From an uncultured Bacillota bacterium (GTDB lineage Bacteria > Bacillota_I > Bacilli_A > RFN20 > CAG-288), in NCBI GenBank assembly GCA_949282275.1, contig CASDOO010000001.1:1-42433 (forward strand): DNA of 42,433 nucleotides, read 5' to 3'. Under the pieces are notes generated by a model, which was given only the letters and a program-made list of their open reading frames with translations, did not search any database and had not been told where the DNA came from. Within the stretch, counting starts at the first letter, position 1. Each line of letters opens with the position of its first letter. Positions 16,529-25,049 of the stretch are shown one piece after another. A program made the translations under genes and the position numbers.

Positions 16529-18868
16529 ATGAAATCCAAGAAAGTCTTATCGCTTGTTGTTCTCGCCCTTAGCGCAGGCGGACTTGTGGCCTGCAACAAC
16601 GATTCTTCCAATACTACCACGACCCCTGGCAGTGGAACGACCACGCCTGGTGGCGGAACCACGACTCCGGTCGATCCTTCCCTCGGCGAGGCGTACACCA
16701 CTCCCGATGGCGAAGTCCTCGACCTCTCTGGCGTCTCGTTCTCGGAAAGAATCGAGATCATGGGCATGATGGAGGAGTGGGCCATCAAGAACCATGCCAC
16801 TGGAATCCCTCTCTATGGCGATGGCGGAATCAGTCTCTATTCCAATCGTATCGATCTCCCCGTCGACGAGTATGTCATGAACTATGGCTTTGGTGTCTAT
16901 CGCGAAGGAAGAATCACGCAGCCTCTTTCCGCGACAGCCGAGCCGACAGAGGCCTATCGGTACTACATCCATGACTACTTTGCGACGGATCCCGGCAACG
17001 TCAACCCGATGGATGCCGCCGACACGCTTGCCAGCGATCTCTACGGCAACATCGTCCCGAGCCTCTGGGGAACGCGTCTTGAGAAGGACAGTTCCGGAAA
17101 CTACACCGGAAACTACGAGTTCTATCCGTCCCTTGCCTTCCCCAATGAAGACGGAAGCATTGGTCCGAAAGCCGTCAACCTCAATGCCGCGACCAACACG
17201 GCGACCAAGTGGCGCGTCAAGATCCGTACCACTGCCAACACCCCGAACCTCAAATACAAGATCAACTCCACGAAGTCCATCAAGGGTACGGCGTTGAGCA
17301 GTTTCAACAACTCTTCTGTCGAGGCACAGGACTATATCGATGCCATGCGTATCCTCTCTTCCCAGTGCAACAATTACTACTATGGCTTCCAGTTTGCCCA
17401 GGATACGTCAGAAATCGTCGGCATGGCAGACTACTTCAATGCCACCAAAGAATCCATGGACAGCGCAGAAGCCGATGCGGCCTGGGCAAAGGTCGGATAC
17501 AAGCTCGTAACCGAAGGCGAGGATACGTATCTGGAGTTCGAGTTCACCCATCCTTGCTCCCAATTCATGGCCATGTATCGTATCAACAGTCCGATGATCG
17601 CCCCTGTCAATAAGGACTTCTGGGATCTGATCGTCAATTCCGGCGGAACTTCCACCGAGGCAAACACGACGAACACCCAGTTCTATGGCCAATACTTCGA
17701 GCTTGGCGGACAGACCTTCACGCCTTCCGACACCTATCTCTCCTGTGGCCCCTACACCTTGATGGAGTACACGGCTCCTGGCCAGGGCGGAAGCACCGGG
17801 CGCGTTGTCTTTACGAAGAACAGCGAGTGGTTCGAACTTGAGACGGAGCCGAACATCTACCAGGTTCTCGGAAGAGTCGTCAACTTCAACACGGCAGCCG
17901 GAACGGATCCGACGGCAAACTACAATGCTTTCCGTAGTGGACTGGTCGACAGTACAAGCGTTCCCTCTTCCTTGAGGGATCAGGTATCCCCCGGCTCGAC
18001 CGAATATCAGTACAAGGAAGTTCCTGGTCAGACCGTCTGGCAGCTTCAGATCAATTCCGCCACTCAGGAAGAGTGGAATGCGATCTTCGGCGAGAACGGA
18101 TCGCTGTGGGGCAATTCCCAGTACTCTTATTCCGGTGACGAATATGAGTGCGAGCCTGCCATGAGCAACGATAGCTTCATCAATGGTATCTACGTCGGTA
18201 TCGATAGGGAAGGCCTTGCCCAGCTTACCTCTTCTCCCATTGCGGATTCCTTCTTCTCGGATGCCTATGAGGTTGACCCTGTCGACCACATCGTCTACAA
18301 TGACACCGAAGCGCATAAGAATGCCTTGAAGGATTACTATCCTGATACGCATGGCTACAACAGGGAAGCTGCCGGAACCCTCTTCCATCAGGCGGTTGAG
18401 GAACTTCAGGCCCAAGGGCATTATCCGAGCGGTTCCACGATCACCATCGATGTCCTGTGGCAGCTTGCCCGTCAGATTGATGAGGAAGGCGCTCAGCTTG
18501 AAACCGATCTCGAGACGGTTTTCAACGAAGCATGCGATGATCTTGGCGTGACTCTCGACATCAACAACATCTCTCTCGCCGATCAGAACGACTTCTATCC
18601 GACGGTCCAGACCGGACAATACGACCTTGCCTTCGCTTCCATCTCCGGCTCGACATTGGATCCGTTGTCCTTCTTCCAGGTCATCCAGTCCAACAACTCT
18701 AGTTACTTCACGCTCTCCTGGGGATATGATTCCAACGAACCTTCGGAATTGATCCACTGGGATGCCGATGACGATGGCGTGGATGAGTACATGTCCTTCG
18801 ATGCTATCTTCCAGGCCGTTAACTATGGTGACGCCGTTGTCAAAGACGGACGTCTTGTCACCGCTTAA
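16529..18868 (+). CDS. oppA: Peptide ABC transporter substrate-binding lipoprotein
   Basis: A 779-residue extracytoplasmic binding protein (SBP_bac_5 type). The lipoprotein signal ends at Cys22 (GGLVAC) and is followed by a Thr/Gly/Pro linker (about 25-50). The long body has the family's alternating lobes; the C-terminal part (NSFINGIYVGIDREGLAQL, then YDLAFASISGSTLDPLSFFQV) is typical of OppA/DppA. At 779 residues it is longer than the usual 530-600. GGAGG lies 9 bases before the ATG; an upstream frame to 16430 is rejected because it overlaps the promoter. It is followed by oppBCDF, with an intergenic hairpin that may raise its level over the membrane parts. Binding of peptides is inferred from family. 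Confidence 0.88.
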   Translation: MKSKKVLSLVVLALSAGGLVACNNDSSNTTTTPGSGTTTPGGGTTTPVDPSLGEAYTTPDGEVLDLSGVSFSERIEIMGMMEEWAIKNHATGIPLYGDGGISLYSNRIDLPVDEYVMNYGFGVYREGRITQPLSATAEPTEAYRYYIHDYFATDPGNVNPMDAADTLASDLYGNIVPSLWGTRLEKDSSGNYTGNYEFYPSLAFPNEDGSIGPKAVNLNAATNTATKWRVKIRTTANTPNLKYKINSTKSIKGTALSSFNNSSVEAQDYIDAMRILSSQCNNYYYGFQFAQDTSEIVGMADYFNATKESMDSAEADAAWAKVGYKLVTEGEDTYLEFEFTHPCSQFMAMYRINSPMIAPVNKDFWDLIVNSGGTSTEANTTNTQFYGQYFELGGQTFTPSDTYLSCGPYTLMEYTAPGQGGSTGRVVFTKNSEWFELETEPNIYQVLGRVVNFNTAAGTDPTANYNAFRSGLVDSTSVPSSLRDQVSPGSTEYQYKEVPGQTVWQLQINSATQEEWNAIFGENGSLWGNSQYSYSGDEYECEPAMSNDSFINGIYVGIDREGLAQLTSSPIADSFFSDAYEVDPVDHIVYNDTEAHKNALKDYYPDTHGYNREAAGTLFHQAVEELQAQGHYPSGSTITIDVLWQLARQIDEEGAQLETDLETVFNEACDDLGVTLDINNISLADQNDFYPTVQTGQYDLAFASISGSTLDPLSFFQVIQSNNSSYFTLSWGYDSNEPSELIHWDADDDGVDEYMSFDAIFQAVNYGDAVVKDGRLVTA

Positions 18869-18892
18869 GTTTCTTCGATAAAATTGTGCTCC

Positions 18893-18929
18893 ATGGTAAG
18901 CGGGCCTTCAAAAGCCTGCTTACCATTTT
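18893..18929 (+). terminator. Intergenic hairpin between oppA and oppB (partial terminator)
   Basis: ATGGTAAGCGGGC (18893-18905) pairs with GCCTGCTTACCAT (18914-18926) over 13 bp with one G-T pair, followed by only TTTTG. The weak T-run suggests partial termination or 3' end protection of oppA message rather than a full stop. Confidence 0.7.
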
Positions 18930-18951
18930 GTGACAAGAATAGGGAGGTAAT

Positions 18952-19986
18952 ATGGTTCGCTATGTATTGAAACGACTCGGTCTAGCGGTTGTCACACTTT
19001 TCTTGATTCTTTCATTGACGTTCATCCTGATGAAATTGCTCCCCTTCCAGTCGCCTTCCGGTCCCTTGAGCTCCCAAGTCCCTTTCTATAACGATCAATA
19101 TGCCTTGGGCTATGTCTTTCGGTTTACGGAAGCCCATCCGGAGTATGGAACACCACTTTTTCAATATACGTTAGGAAATGTCAACTACTATTATTACGAA
19201 AAGCCAATCATGCTTCAGTACGGATCCTGGCTTACCGGTATCTTTACAAGATGGGAATGGGGACGTTCGACCAGCATCCGTGAGAATGTCTCCGCAATGA
19301 CCCTGATTGCCGAGGGCCTTCCCTATACGATTCAGGTCAATGTCGTCGCCGTCATCCTTTCTGTTCCGCTTGGCATTCTCCTTGGCATCTGGGCGGCCCT
19401 TCGCAAGAACAAGATGGCCGACCATGTCATCTCGACCCTTGTCATGATCTTCATCTCCGTTCCTTCCTTTGTCTTCGTCAGCTATCTCATCCTCATCTTC
19501 GGCTACAACCTCGGATGGCTTCCGACGTCCTGGCCAGGGCCTGCCTATCCTCTTAGCTATCGTGCCGCAGGCTTCGTCATTCCGGTTCTCGCCCTATCCT
19601 TTGGATCCGTCTGTGGCTATTGTCGCTTTACCCGTGCCGAATTGTGCGAGGTCCTTTCCTCGGATTATCTGCTTCTTGCCAGGACCAAGGGCCTTACGAA
19701 AACCCAATCCGTCATCCGCCATGCCCTTCGCAATGCCATGGTCCCGATTCTTCCTTCCATCCTTGCCGAAATCATCGGCATTCTCGGCGGTTCCATCATC
19801 CTCGAAAATCTCTACAACATTCCCGGCATCGGCAAGCTCTTCATGACCGCCCTCAACAGCCGTGACTACAATGTCCTCATGGTCGATATGGCCGTCTTCA
19901 CCAGCATCTCCCTCGTCGCTGGCGTCATCCTCGATCTCTCCTATGGCTTCCTCGACCCAAGAATTCGTATTGGAGAAAAGAAATGA
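18952..19986 (+). CDS. oppB: Peptide ABC transporter permease
   Basis: A 344-residue inner permease subunit of the OppB/DppB type. The N-terminal MVRYVLKRLGLAVVTLFLILSLTF helix is diagnostic. About six helices follow, and the ATPase-contacting EAA loop is seen near residues 243-280 (ARTKGLTKTQSVIRHALRNAM). The end DLSYGFLDPRIRIGEKK matches the family's 'D.LY...DPRI'. GGGAGG lies 4 bases before the ATG. The stop overlaps the oppC start (ATGATGA), so the two permeases are translated together. Confidence 0.93.
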   Translation: MVRYVLKRLGLAVVTLFLILSLTFILMKLLPFQSPSGPLSSQVPFYNDQYALGYVFRFTEAHPEYGTPLFQYTLGNVNYYYYEKPIMLQYGSWLTGIFTRWEWGRSTSIRENVSAMTLIAEGLPYTIQVNVVAVILSVPLGILLGIWAALRKNKMADHVISTLVMIFISVPSFVFVSYLILIFGYNLGWLPTSWPGPAYPLSYRAAGFVIPVLALSFGSVCGYCRFTRAELCEVLSSDYLLLARTKGLTKTQSVIRHALRNAMVPILPSILAEIIGILGGSIILENLYNIPGIGKLFMTALNSRDYNVLMVDMAVFTSISLVAGVILDLSYGFLDPRIRIGEKK

Positions 19987-21881
19987 TGAACAACGAATCA
20001 AGAAAGCTCGTCTATCAGGATTCCGCCCATATCTCGCACGAAGTCACCATCAGTCCGGATCTTTTCACCTTTCAGCAGGCCGACAAGAAGATCCACGATG
20101 TCTCTTTCTCCGGAAAGCCGACGACCTTTTTCCATGATGCCCTGAAGCGCTTCGCCAAGAACAAGTCCTCCCTTGTCGCCGCGGCCATCATCGGCGTCAT
20201 CCTCGCTCTCTGTTTCATCCTGCCGCCGGCCCTTCCGATGTTCTCCAACACGAATCCCAATTCCTATGAACAGTATCTTTCCCCGAAGCTCTTCCCTGCG
20301 GGAACGGGATTCTGGGATGGAACCGAGAAGGTCGACGAGATTCTCTACAATCCGGAAACGGGCGAGATCATGAACGACTCCTATGAAGAGAGGGCAATCG
20401 TCGATGGTACTTTCAAGACCTATACAGGTTCCTACAATGCCGCGACGGAACTTGGAAAGGGTGGCTATGTCCGCATGATCGCGACGCCGACCAGTCCTGT
20501 CTCCAACCTCACATCGCCTACCTTTGCCGTTTCGGCCTCGGATTCCCTTGATCTTTCCTTCTCCGTCGAGATGGGCCTTGAGGAAATCTATGGCAGCACC
20601 ACCTATGATGTCGTGCTTGTCTACAACGACGAAAACGGTGCCGAGCAGACTCTTCCCCTGCTTTCCAATCTCTCCGTGACCGGCGAGAGCGTCTTTTCCA
20701 CGACGGATGGGACATTGACCAATCCGCTTGCGTCGGCTGGAATCGAAAGCCTTCCCGAGGCAAGACTGCGCTTTGTCCTGGATGCTGCCGAGCAGAGCCA
20801 GGTCAGTCTCTATCTCGAGAACGTCGGCTTCCAGGTCCGAGGACAGGAGACTGCGGCCAGTTTCGATGATGCCAATCGTGCCATCCTGGACAAGACCTAT
20901 ACTTCTACCAACACCATCTCCGCCTATGGCGTCGAAGTCACCTATTGTTCCTTCACCTATGATCCGTATGTCGAGGTCTATGGCGAGCAGACCGCCACGA
21001 TCGGAAAGACACAGCTTGACCGCTGGATCGCGGCGGGGTACTGCACCTACGATTTCAATGTCGGTCCCTCCTCCTTTACGATTTTGGATGATCGCTGTCC
21101 ATTAAGAACGGTCGAGAAACAGAACTATATCACGGGAATCGTCAATGTCCAGGAAGTCGTCGGCACGGTCTCCATGTATCGCTACTATGGCTACTCTTCC
21201 ATGCCTATCCATCTCTTTGGCACCGACAATACCGGAAAGGACATGCTGAAGTATGTTTTCGAGGGGACGCGGAATTCCTTGGGCATTGCCATCCTCATTT
21301 CCGCCATCTGCTTCCTCTTCGGCCTGCTCTATGGTTCCATCGAAGGTTACTTCGGCGGCAACATCGATCTCTTCCTGGAGCGTGTCGTCGATCTTCTCGG
21401 CAACATCCCCTCCATTGTCATCATCACCATCTGCGTCCTTCACTTGGGTCAGAATTTCGGTGTCTTCATCCTCGCAATGTGTCTCACGGGGTGGATTGGC
21501 ACGTCGTCACTGACACGAACCCAGTTCTACCGCTTCAAGCGACGGGAATACGTCTTGGCTTCAAGAACCCTAGGTGCCAATGATGGCAGGCTGATTTTCA
21601 AGCACATCCTTCCCAATGCCATGGGAACCATCATCACTTCCTCTGTTCTTATCATCCCGAGCGTCATCTTCTCCGAGGCGACGATTTCCTACTTAGGCAT
21701 CGGCCTTGCGGGTCTGCCGTCCTTGGGAACGATTCTTTCCAACAACCAGACCTACCTCTCGACATTCCCTTACCTTCTCGTTTTCCCATCGGTCATCATG
21801 GCCTTGCTCATGATTTCCTTCAACCTGTTCGGAAATGGACTGAGGGATGCCTTCAATCCTTCACTGAAAGGAGCGGACTGA
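19983..21881 (+). CDS. oppC: Peptide ABC transporter permease with large extracellular insert
   Basis: A 632-residue OppC/DppC-type permease, about twice the usual 300. A cytosolic N-terminus of about 65 residues leads to helix 1 (SSLVAAAIIGVILALCFILPP). Then about 325 residues (90-412) form an inserted, beta-rich, probably extracellular domain (for example DSLDLSFSVEMGLEEI and SQVSLYLENVGFQVRG). The canonical permease resumes at HLFGTDNTGKDMLKYVFEGTRNSLGIAI, with the EAA-type loop ASRTLGANDGRLIFKHILPNAMGTI and the ending NLFGNGLRDAFNPSLKGAD. The insert sits where the binding protein docks, so it may help receive cargo. The AGGAGC before oppD overlaps its 3' end. Confidence 0.9.
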   Translation: MMNNESRKLVYQDSAHISHEVTISPDLFTFQQADKKIHDVSFSGKPTTFFHDALKRFAKNKSSLVAAAIIGVILALCFILPPALPMFSNTNPNSYEQYLSPKLFPAGTGFWDGTEKVDEILYNPETGEIMNDSYEERAIVDGTFKTYTGSYNAATELGKGGYVRMIATPTSPVSNLTSPTFAVSASDSLDLSFSVEMGLEEIYGSTTYDVVLVYNDENGAEQTLPLLSNLSVTGESVFSTTDGTLTNPLASAGIESLPEARLRFVLDAAEQSQVSLYLENVGFQVRGQETAASFDDANRAILDKTYTSTNTISAYGVEVTYCSFTYDPYVEVYGEQTATIGKTQLDRWIAAGYCTYDFNVGPSSFTILDDRCPLRTVEKQNYITGIVNVQEVVGTVSMYRYYGYSSMPIHLFGTDNTGKDMLKYVFEGTRNSLGIAILISAICFLFGLLYGSIEGYFGGNIDLFLERVVDLLGNIPSIVIITICVLHLGQNFGVFILAMCLTGWIGTSSLTRTQFYRFKRREYVLASRTLGANDGRLIFKHILPNAMGTIITSSVLIIPSVIFSEATISYLGIGLAGLPSLGTILSNNQTYLSTFPYLLVFPSVIMALLMISFNLFGNGLRDAFNPSLKGAD

Positions 21882-21882
21882 T

Positions 21883-23484
21883 ATGCTCGATCCCAAGAAA
21901 TACTGCAAGTTCGACTACGACCATACCGAAAAAGTCCTGGAGGTCAAGGATCTCCACATCGCCTTCAAGACGGATCACGGCATCGTCCATGCCGTCCGGG
22001 GCGTATCCTTCGATCTTCACAAGGGCGAGACTCTTTGTCTCGTTGGCGAGTCCGGCTGCGGAAAGTCCACGGTCTGCAAGGCCCTTATGGGCATCCTTGC
22101 CAACGAAGCCATCATCGAAGGCGGAAAGGCCATCTATGAGGGCGAGGATCTGACGAAGATCTCCGAGGAGGAGTTCCATCGCATCCGCGGCCACAAGATC
22201 GGCATGATCTTCCAGGATCCTCTCTCTTCCCTCAATCCGATCATGAAGATCGGAAAGCAGATCACCGAGGCAACCCTCATCAACAAGAACATCCTGCGCC
22301 AGCGCTATGAGGAGCTCATTTCCAAGGAACTCATCGCCTACAAGAACTGCGTCACCGAATACCGGAGCCAGAAGCAGCTTCTCCAGGAGGAGGCTTCCGT
22401 CTTCGAGACCGACCAAAAGAAGCTCCTCTCCGACAAGTGCTACGACATGAAGAAGGCCGGCGTCAATCCAAACGACATCAGCCGCTATCGTAGCGAGAAG
22501 GAAGAGGAAATCGCAAAGGAAGTCAAGAAGATAAAGGAGAGGAACAAGGTTGCCCTTGTCGAGAACAAGAAGAAGTTCAAGGCAGCAATCCCGCCTCTGA
22601 AGGTGGCCCTTTCCAAGAGAAAGAAGGAAGCCAGGAAGGAAAATCGGATTTACCTTTCCGACCTCAAGGCGGAAACAAGGAAGAAGCTTTCCGAAGTCAA
22701 TGCCGAACTTAAGAAGGAAAACAATCCGGAAAAGAAGAAGGAACTCCTTGCCAAGAAGAACGCCATCCATGAGGAATTCGTCTCCAAGACCAAGGTGACC
22801 AAGAAACAGGCCAAGGAAATGGCCCTCCAGGTCATGCGCGAAGTCGGCATCCCCCAGCCAGAGGTCCGCTTCAAGCAATACCCCTTCGAGTTCTCCGGCG
22901 GCATGCGGCAGAGAATCGTCATCGCTATTGCCCTGACGGCAAATCCGCAGGTCCTCATCTGCGACGAGCCGACGACCGCCCTTGACGTCACCATCCAGGC
23001 CCAGATTCTCGAGCTCATCAACCGTCTCAAGAAGGAACGCAACATGTCCATCATCTTCATCACGCACGATCTGGGAGTCGTCGCCAACATGGCCGACAGG
23101 GTCGCCGTCATGTATGCCGGCAAGATCGTCGAGGTCGGAACCGCCTTCGAGGTCTTCTTCGAGCCGAAGCATCCCTATACATGGGCTCTCCTTTCCTCCA
23201 TCCCCGACATCGATTCCAAGGAAAAGCTCGAGGCCATACCAGGCACGCCGCCCAATCTCGTCAACCCGCCCAAGGGCGATGCCTTTGCTCCAAGGAACAA
23301 GTACGCCCTTGCCGTCGACTACGAATACGAGCCGCCCCTCTTCCAGCTCAGCCCGACCCATTTCTGCTCATCCTGGCTTCTCTACAAGGACTTCGCTCCC
23401 AATGCCGTCCCTCCGAAGATCGTCACGTCCCGTATCGAGAAGGCCCTGAAAGACGAGGTGAAATATGAACAACGAAAAGATTGA
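21883..23484 (+). CDS. oppD: Peptide ABC transporter ATPase with coiled-coil insert
   Basis: A 533-residue OppD-type ATPase. Walker A is at 55-62 (GESGCGKS, K61), the Q-loop Gln is at 111 (IFQDPLSSLNP), the signature is at 337-342 (FSGGMRQ), Walker B Asp/Glu is at 361-362 and the H-loop is in ITHDLGV. The C-terminal oligopeptide/dipeptide extension (AIPGTPPNLVNPPKGDAFAPRN) is present, but the Cys-rich iron-sulfur motif is not complete. Between Q-loop and signature there are 226 residues, while its partner OppF has 56; so about 170 extra residues, mostly Lys/Glu-rich helix (about 140-310), are inserted in the helical subdomain. The last 20 bases overlap oppF. Confidence 0.92.
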   Translation: MLDPKKYCKFDYDHTEKVLEVKDLHIAFKTDHGIVHAVRGVSFDLHKGETLCLVGESGCGKSTVCKALMGILANEAIIEGGKAIYEGEDLTKISEEEFHRIRGHKIGMIFQDPLSSLNPIMKIGKQITEATLINKNILRQRYEELISKELIAYKNCVTEYRSQKQLLQEEASVFETDQKKLLSDKCYDMKKAGVNPNDISRYRSEKEEEIAKEVKKIKERNKVALVENKKKFKAAIPPLKVALSKRKKEARKENRIYLSDLKAETRKKLSEVNAELKKENNPEKKKELLAKKNAIHEEFVSKTKVTKKQAKEMALQVMREVGIPQPEVRFKQYPFEFSGGMRQRIVIAIALTANPQVLICDEPTTALDVTIQAQILELINRLKKERNMSIIFITHDLGVVANMADRVAVMYAGKIVEVGTAFEVFFEPKHPYTWALLSSIPDIDSKEKLEAIPGTPPNLVNPPKGDAFAPRNKYALAVDYEYEPPLFQLSPTHFCSSWLLYKDFAPNAVPPKIVTSRIEKALKDEVKYEQRKD

Positions 23485-24928
23485 GAACGCCTACCTGGAA
23501 AGCAATCCCATCGAGGAAGAAACCGAACTGACCGAGTCCGCCACGAAGATGGAAACCGCGACGGGAGAAGGAAGGGTCATCGACAGGGATGACAGCGAAT
23601 TCGAGGAACACGTCATCGACGATGCTCTCCACGAAGTCCCCGAGCACAAGGGCCATGTCAAGGTCAAGGAAGAATACGTCCGCGACAATATCCTTCTTTC
23701 CGTCAACCACCTCAAGCAGTTCTTCCCCATGGGAAAGTGGCCGAAGAGGTCCTGGCTGAAGGCCGTCCATGATGTCTCCTTCCAGATCAAGAAGGGCGAA
23801 TGCCTCGGCCTTGTCGGCGAATCCGGCTGCGGAAAGACGACGACGGGAAGAAGCATCATCCGTCTTTACGACATCACGTCCGGCTCGGTCTACTACAAGG
23901 GCGTCCGCATCTCCGGCGGAACGCGCTGGAACGAGAAGGAAATCAAGTGGGTGACCCTCCGCGGAAAGAAGCGCATCAAGGAAATCCAAAAGGATCCGAA
24001 CCTGTCCGAAGAGGAAAAGGGAAAGCAGATCCAGGCCATCCGCGAGAAAATCAGGAACACGACGGAAATCCAGAAGAAAAAGATTGCCCAGATCCGTTAC
24101 GACAATCGTCACGTCGACAAGAAGCTGCTGAGCCAGATCCAGATGATCTTCCAGGACCCGATCGATTCCCTCGATCCGAGAATGACGGTCGAGGACATCA
24201 TCCAGGAAGGTCTTCGCATCCAGGGCTTCCGCAATCGCGAGGAAAACCACAGGAAGACCGTCGAGGTCCTCGACGAGGTCGGCCTCATCCCGGAATATTG
24301 CTCCCGCTATCCCCACGAGTTCTCCGGCGGACAGAGGCAAAGAATCGGCATCGCCAGGGCCCTGATCATGAATCCGGAGCTTCTCATCTGCGACGAGCCG
24401 ATTTCCGCCCTCGATGTCTCCATCCGTGCCCAGATCATCAACCTGCTCAACGAACTGAAGAGGACAAGACACCTCTCGATGCTCTTCATCGCCCACGATC
24501 TCTCCGTCGTCAAGTACTTCTGCGACAACATCGCCGTCATGTACTTCGGCAACATGGTCGAGAAGGCCTCTTCGGATGAGCTCTTCCGCCATCCTCTCCA
24601 TCCCTATACGAAGTCGCTTCTTTCCGCCATCCCGAAGCCAAACCCGCTTTCGGAAAAGAGAAGGAAACGTATCATCTACGACCCACGGTCCGTTCATGAC
24701 TATTCTTCCCAGAAGCCGACCTTCCGGGAAATCGTCCCCGGGCACTGGGTCCTTTGCAACGATGCGGAAGAGAAGCGGTATCTTGAGGAAATCCGCCGGG
24801 AGGACGCCAGAGAGGCGAACAAGAGCAATCCGCTCTACCTCTCCCTGACGGAGGATCTCTTCGAGGACAACGACAATTTGGACCTTGCCTCGCTTTTGCC
24901 CGAGGAAGTGCCGCACATCGTCGAATGA
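23465..24928 (+). CDS. oppF: Peptide ABC transporter ATPase with N-terminal extension and insert
   Basis: A 487-residue OppF-type ATPase. An acidic extension of about 70 residues comes first. Walker A is at 118-125 (GESGCGKT, K124), the Q-loop Gln is at 230 (IFQDPIDSLDP), the signature starts at 286 (FSGGQRQR), Walker B is in LLICDEPISALD and the H-loop in IAHDLSV. K-to-Q spacing is 106 residues against 50 in OppD, so about 56 residues of charged helix (near 165-220) are inserted before the Q-loop. The C-terminus is also long and acidic. It overlaps the end of oppD by 20 bases and closes the operon before a strong terminator. It powers import together with OppD. Confidence 0.92.
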   Translation: MNNEKIENAYLESNPIEEETELTESATKMETATGEGRVIDRDDSEFEEHVIDDALHEVPEHKGHVKVKEEYVRDNILLSVNHLKQFFPMGKWPKRSWLKAVHDVSFQIKKGECLGLVGESGCGKTTTGRSIIRLYDITSGSVYYKGVRISGGTRWNEKEIKWVTLRGKKRIKEIQKDPNLSEEEKGKQIQAIREKIRNTTEIQKKKIAQIRYDNRHVDKKLLSQIQMIFQDPIDSLDPRMTVEDIIQEGLRIQGFRNREENHRKTVEVLDEVGLIPEYCSRYPHEFSGGQRQRIGIARALIMNPELLICDEPISALDVSIRAQIINLLNELKRTRHLSMLFIAHDLSVVKYFCDNIAVMYFGNMVEKASSDELFRHPLHPYTKSLLSAIPKPNPLSEKRRKRIIYDPRSVHDYSSQKPTFREIVPGHWVLCNDAEEKRYLEEIRREDAREANKSNPLYLSLTEDLFEDNDNLDLASLLPEEVPHIVE

Positions 24929-24934
24929 GAATCG

Positions 24935-24964
24935 CCGCCTGCTTTCGAGAGCGGGCGGTTTTTT
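24935..24964 (+). terminator. Rho-independent terminator of the opp operon
   Basis: CCGCC-T-GCT pairs with AGC-G-GGCGG around a short loop, then TTTTTT. It starts 6 bases after the oppF stop. Confidence 0.9.
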
Positions 24965-25001
24965 GATACGGAAACCTTCAAAGCCGTGGAAAAGACGTCC
25001 A

Positions 25002-25026
25002 TTTCCCATGGGGAATAGGCTATAAT
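25002..25026 (+). promoter_or_regulatory. Promoter -10 with inverted repeat, MFS-GH2 gene
   Basis: A perfect TATAAT (25021-25026) lies 24 bases before the start codon. The -35 is poor. Immediately upstream, TTCCCATGGGGAA (25002-25014) is a near palindrome in the spacer, a likely operator for a local regulator or activator. Confidence 0.5.
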
Positions 25027-25049
25027 TTCCTGGAAAGAGGATTACACCC

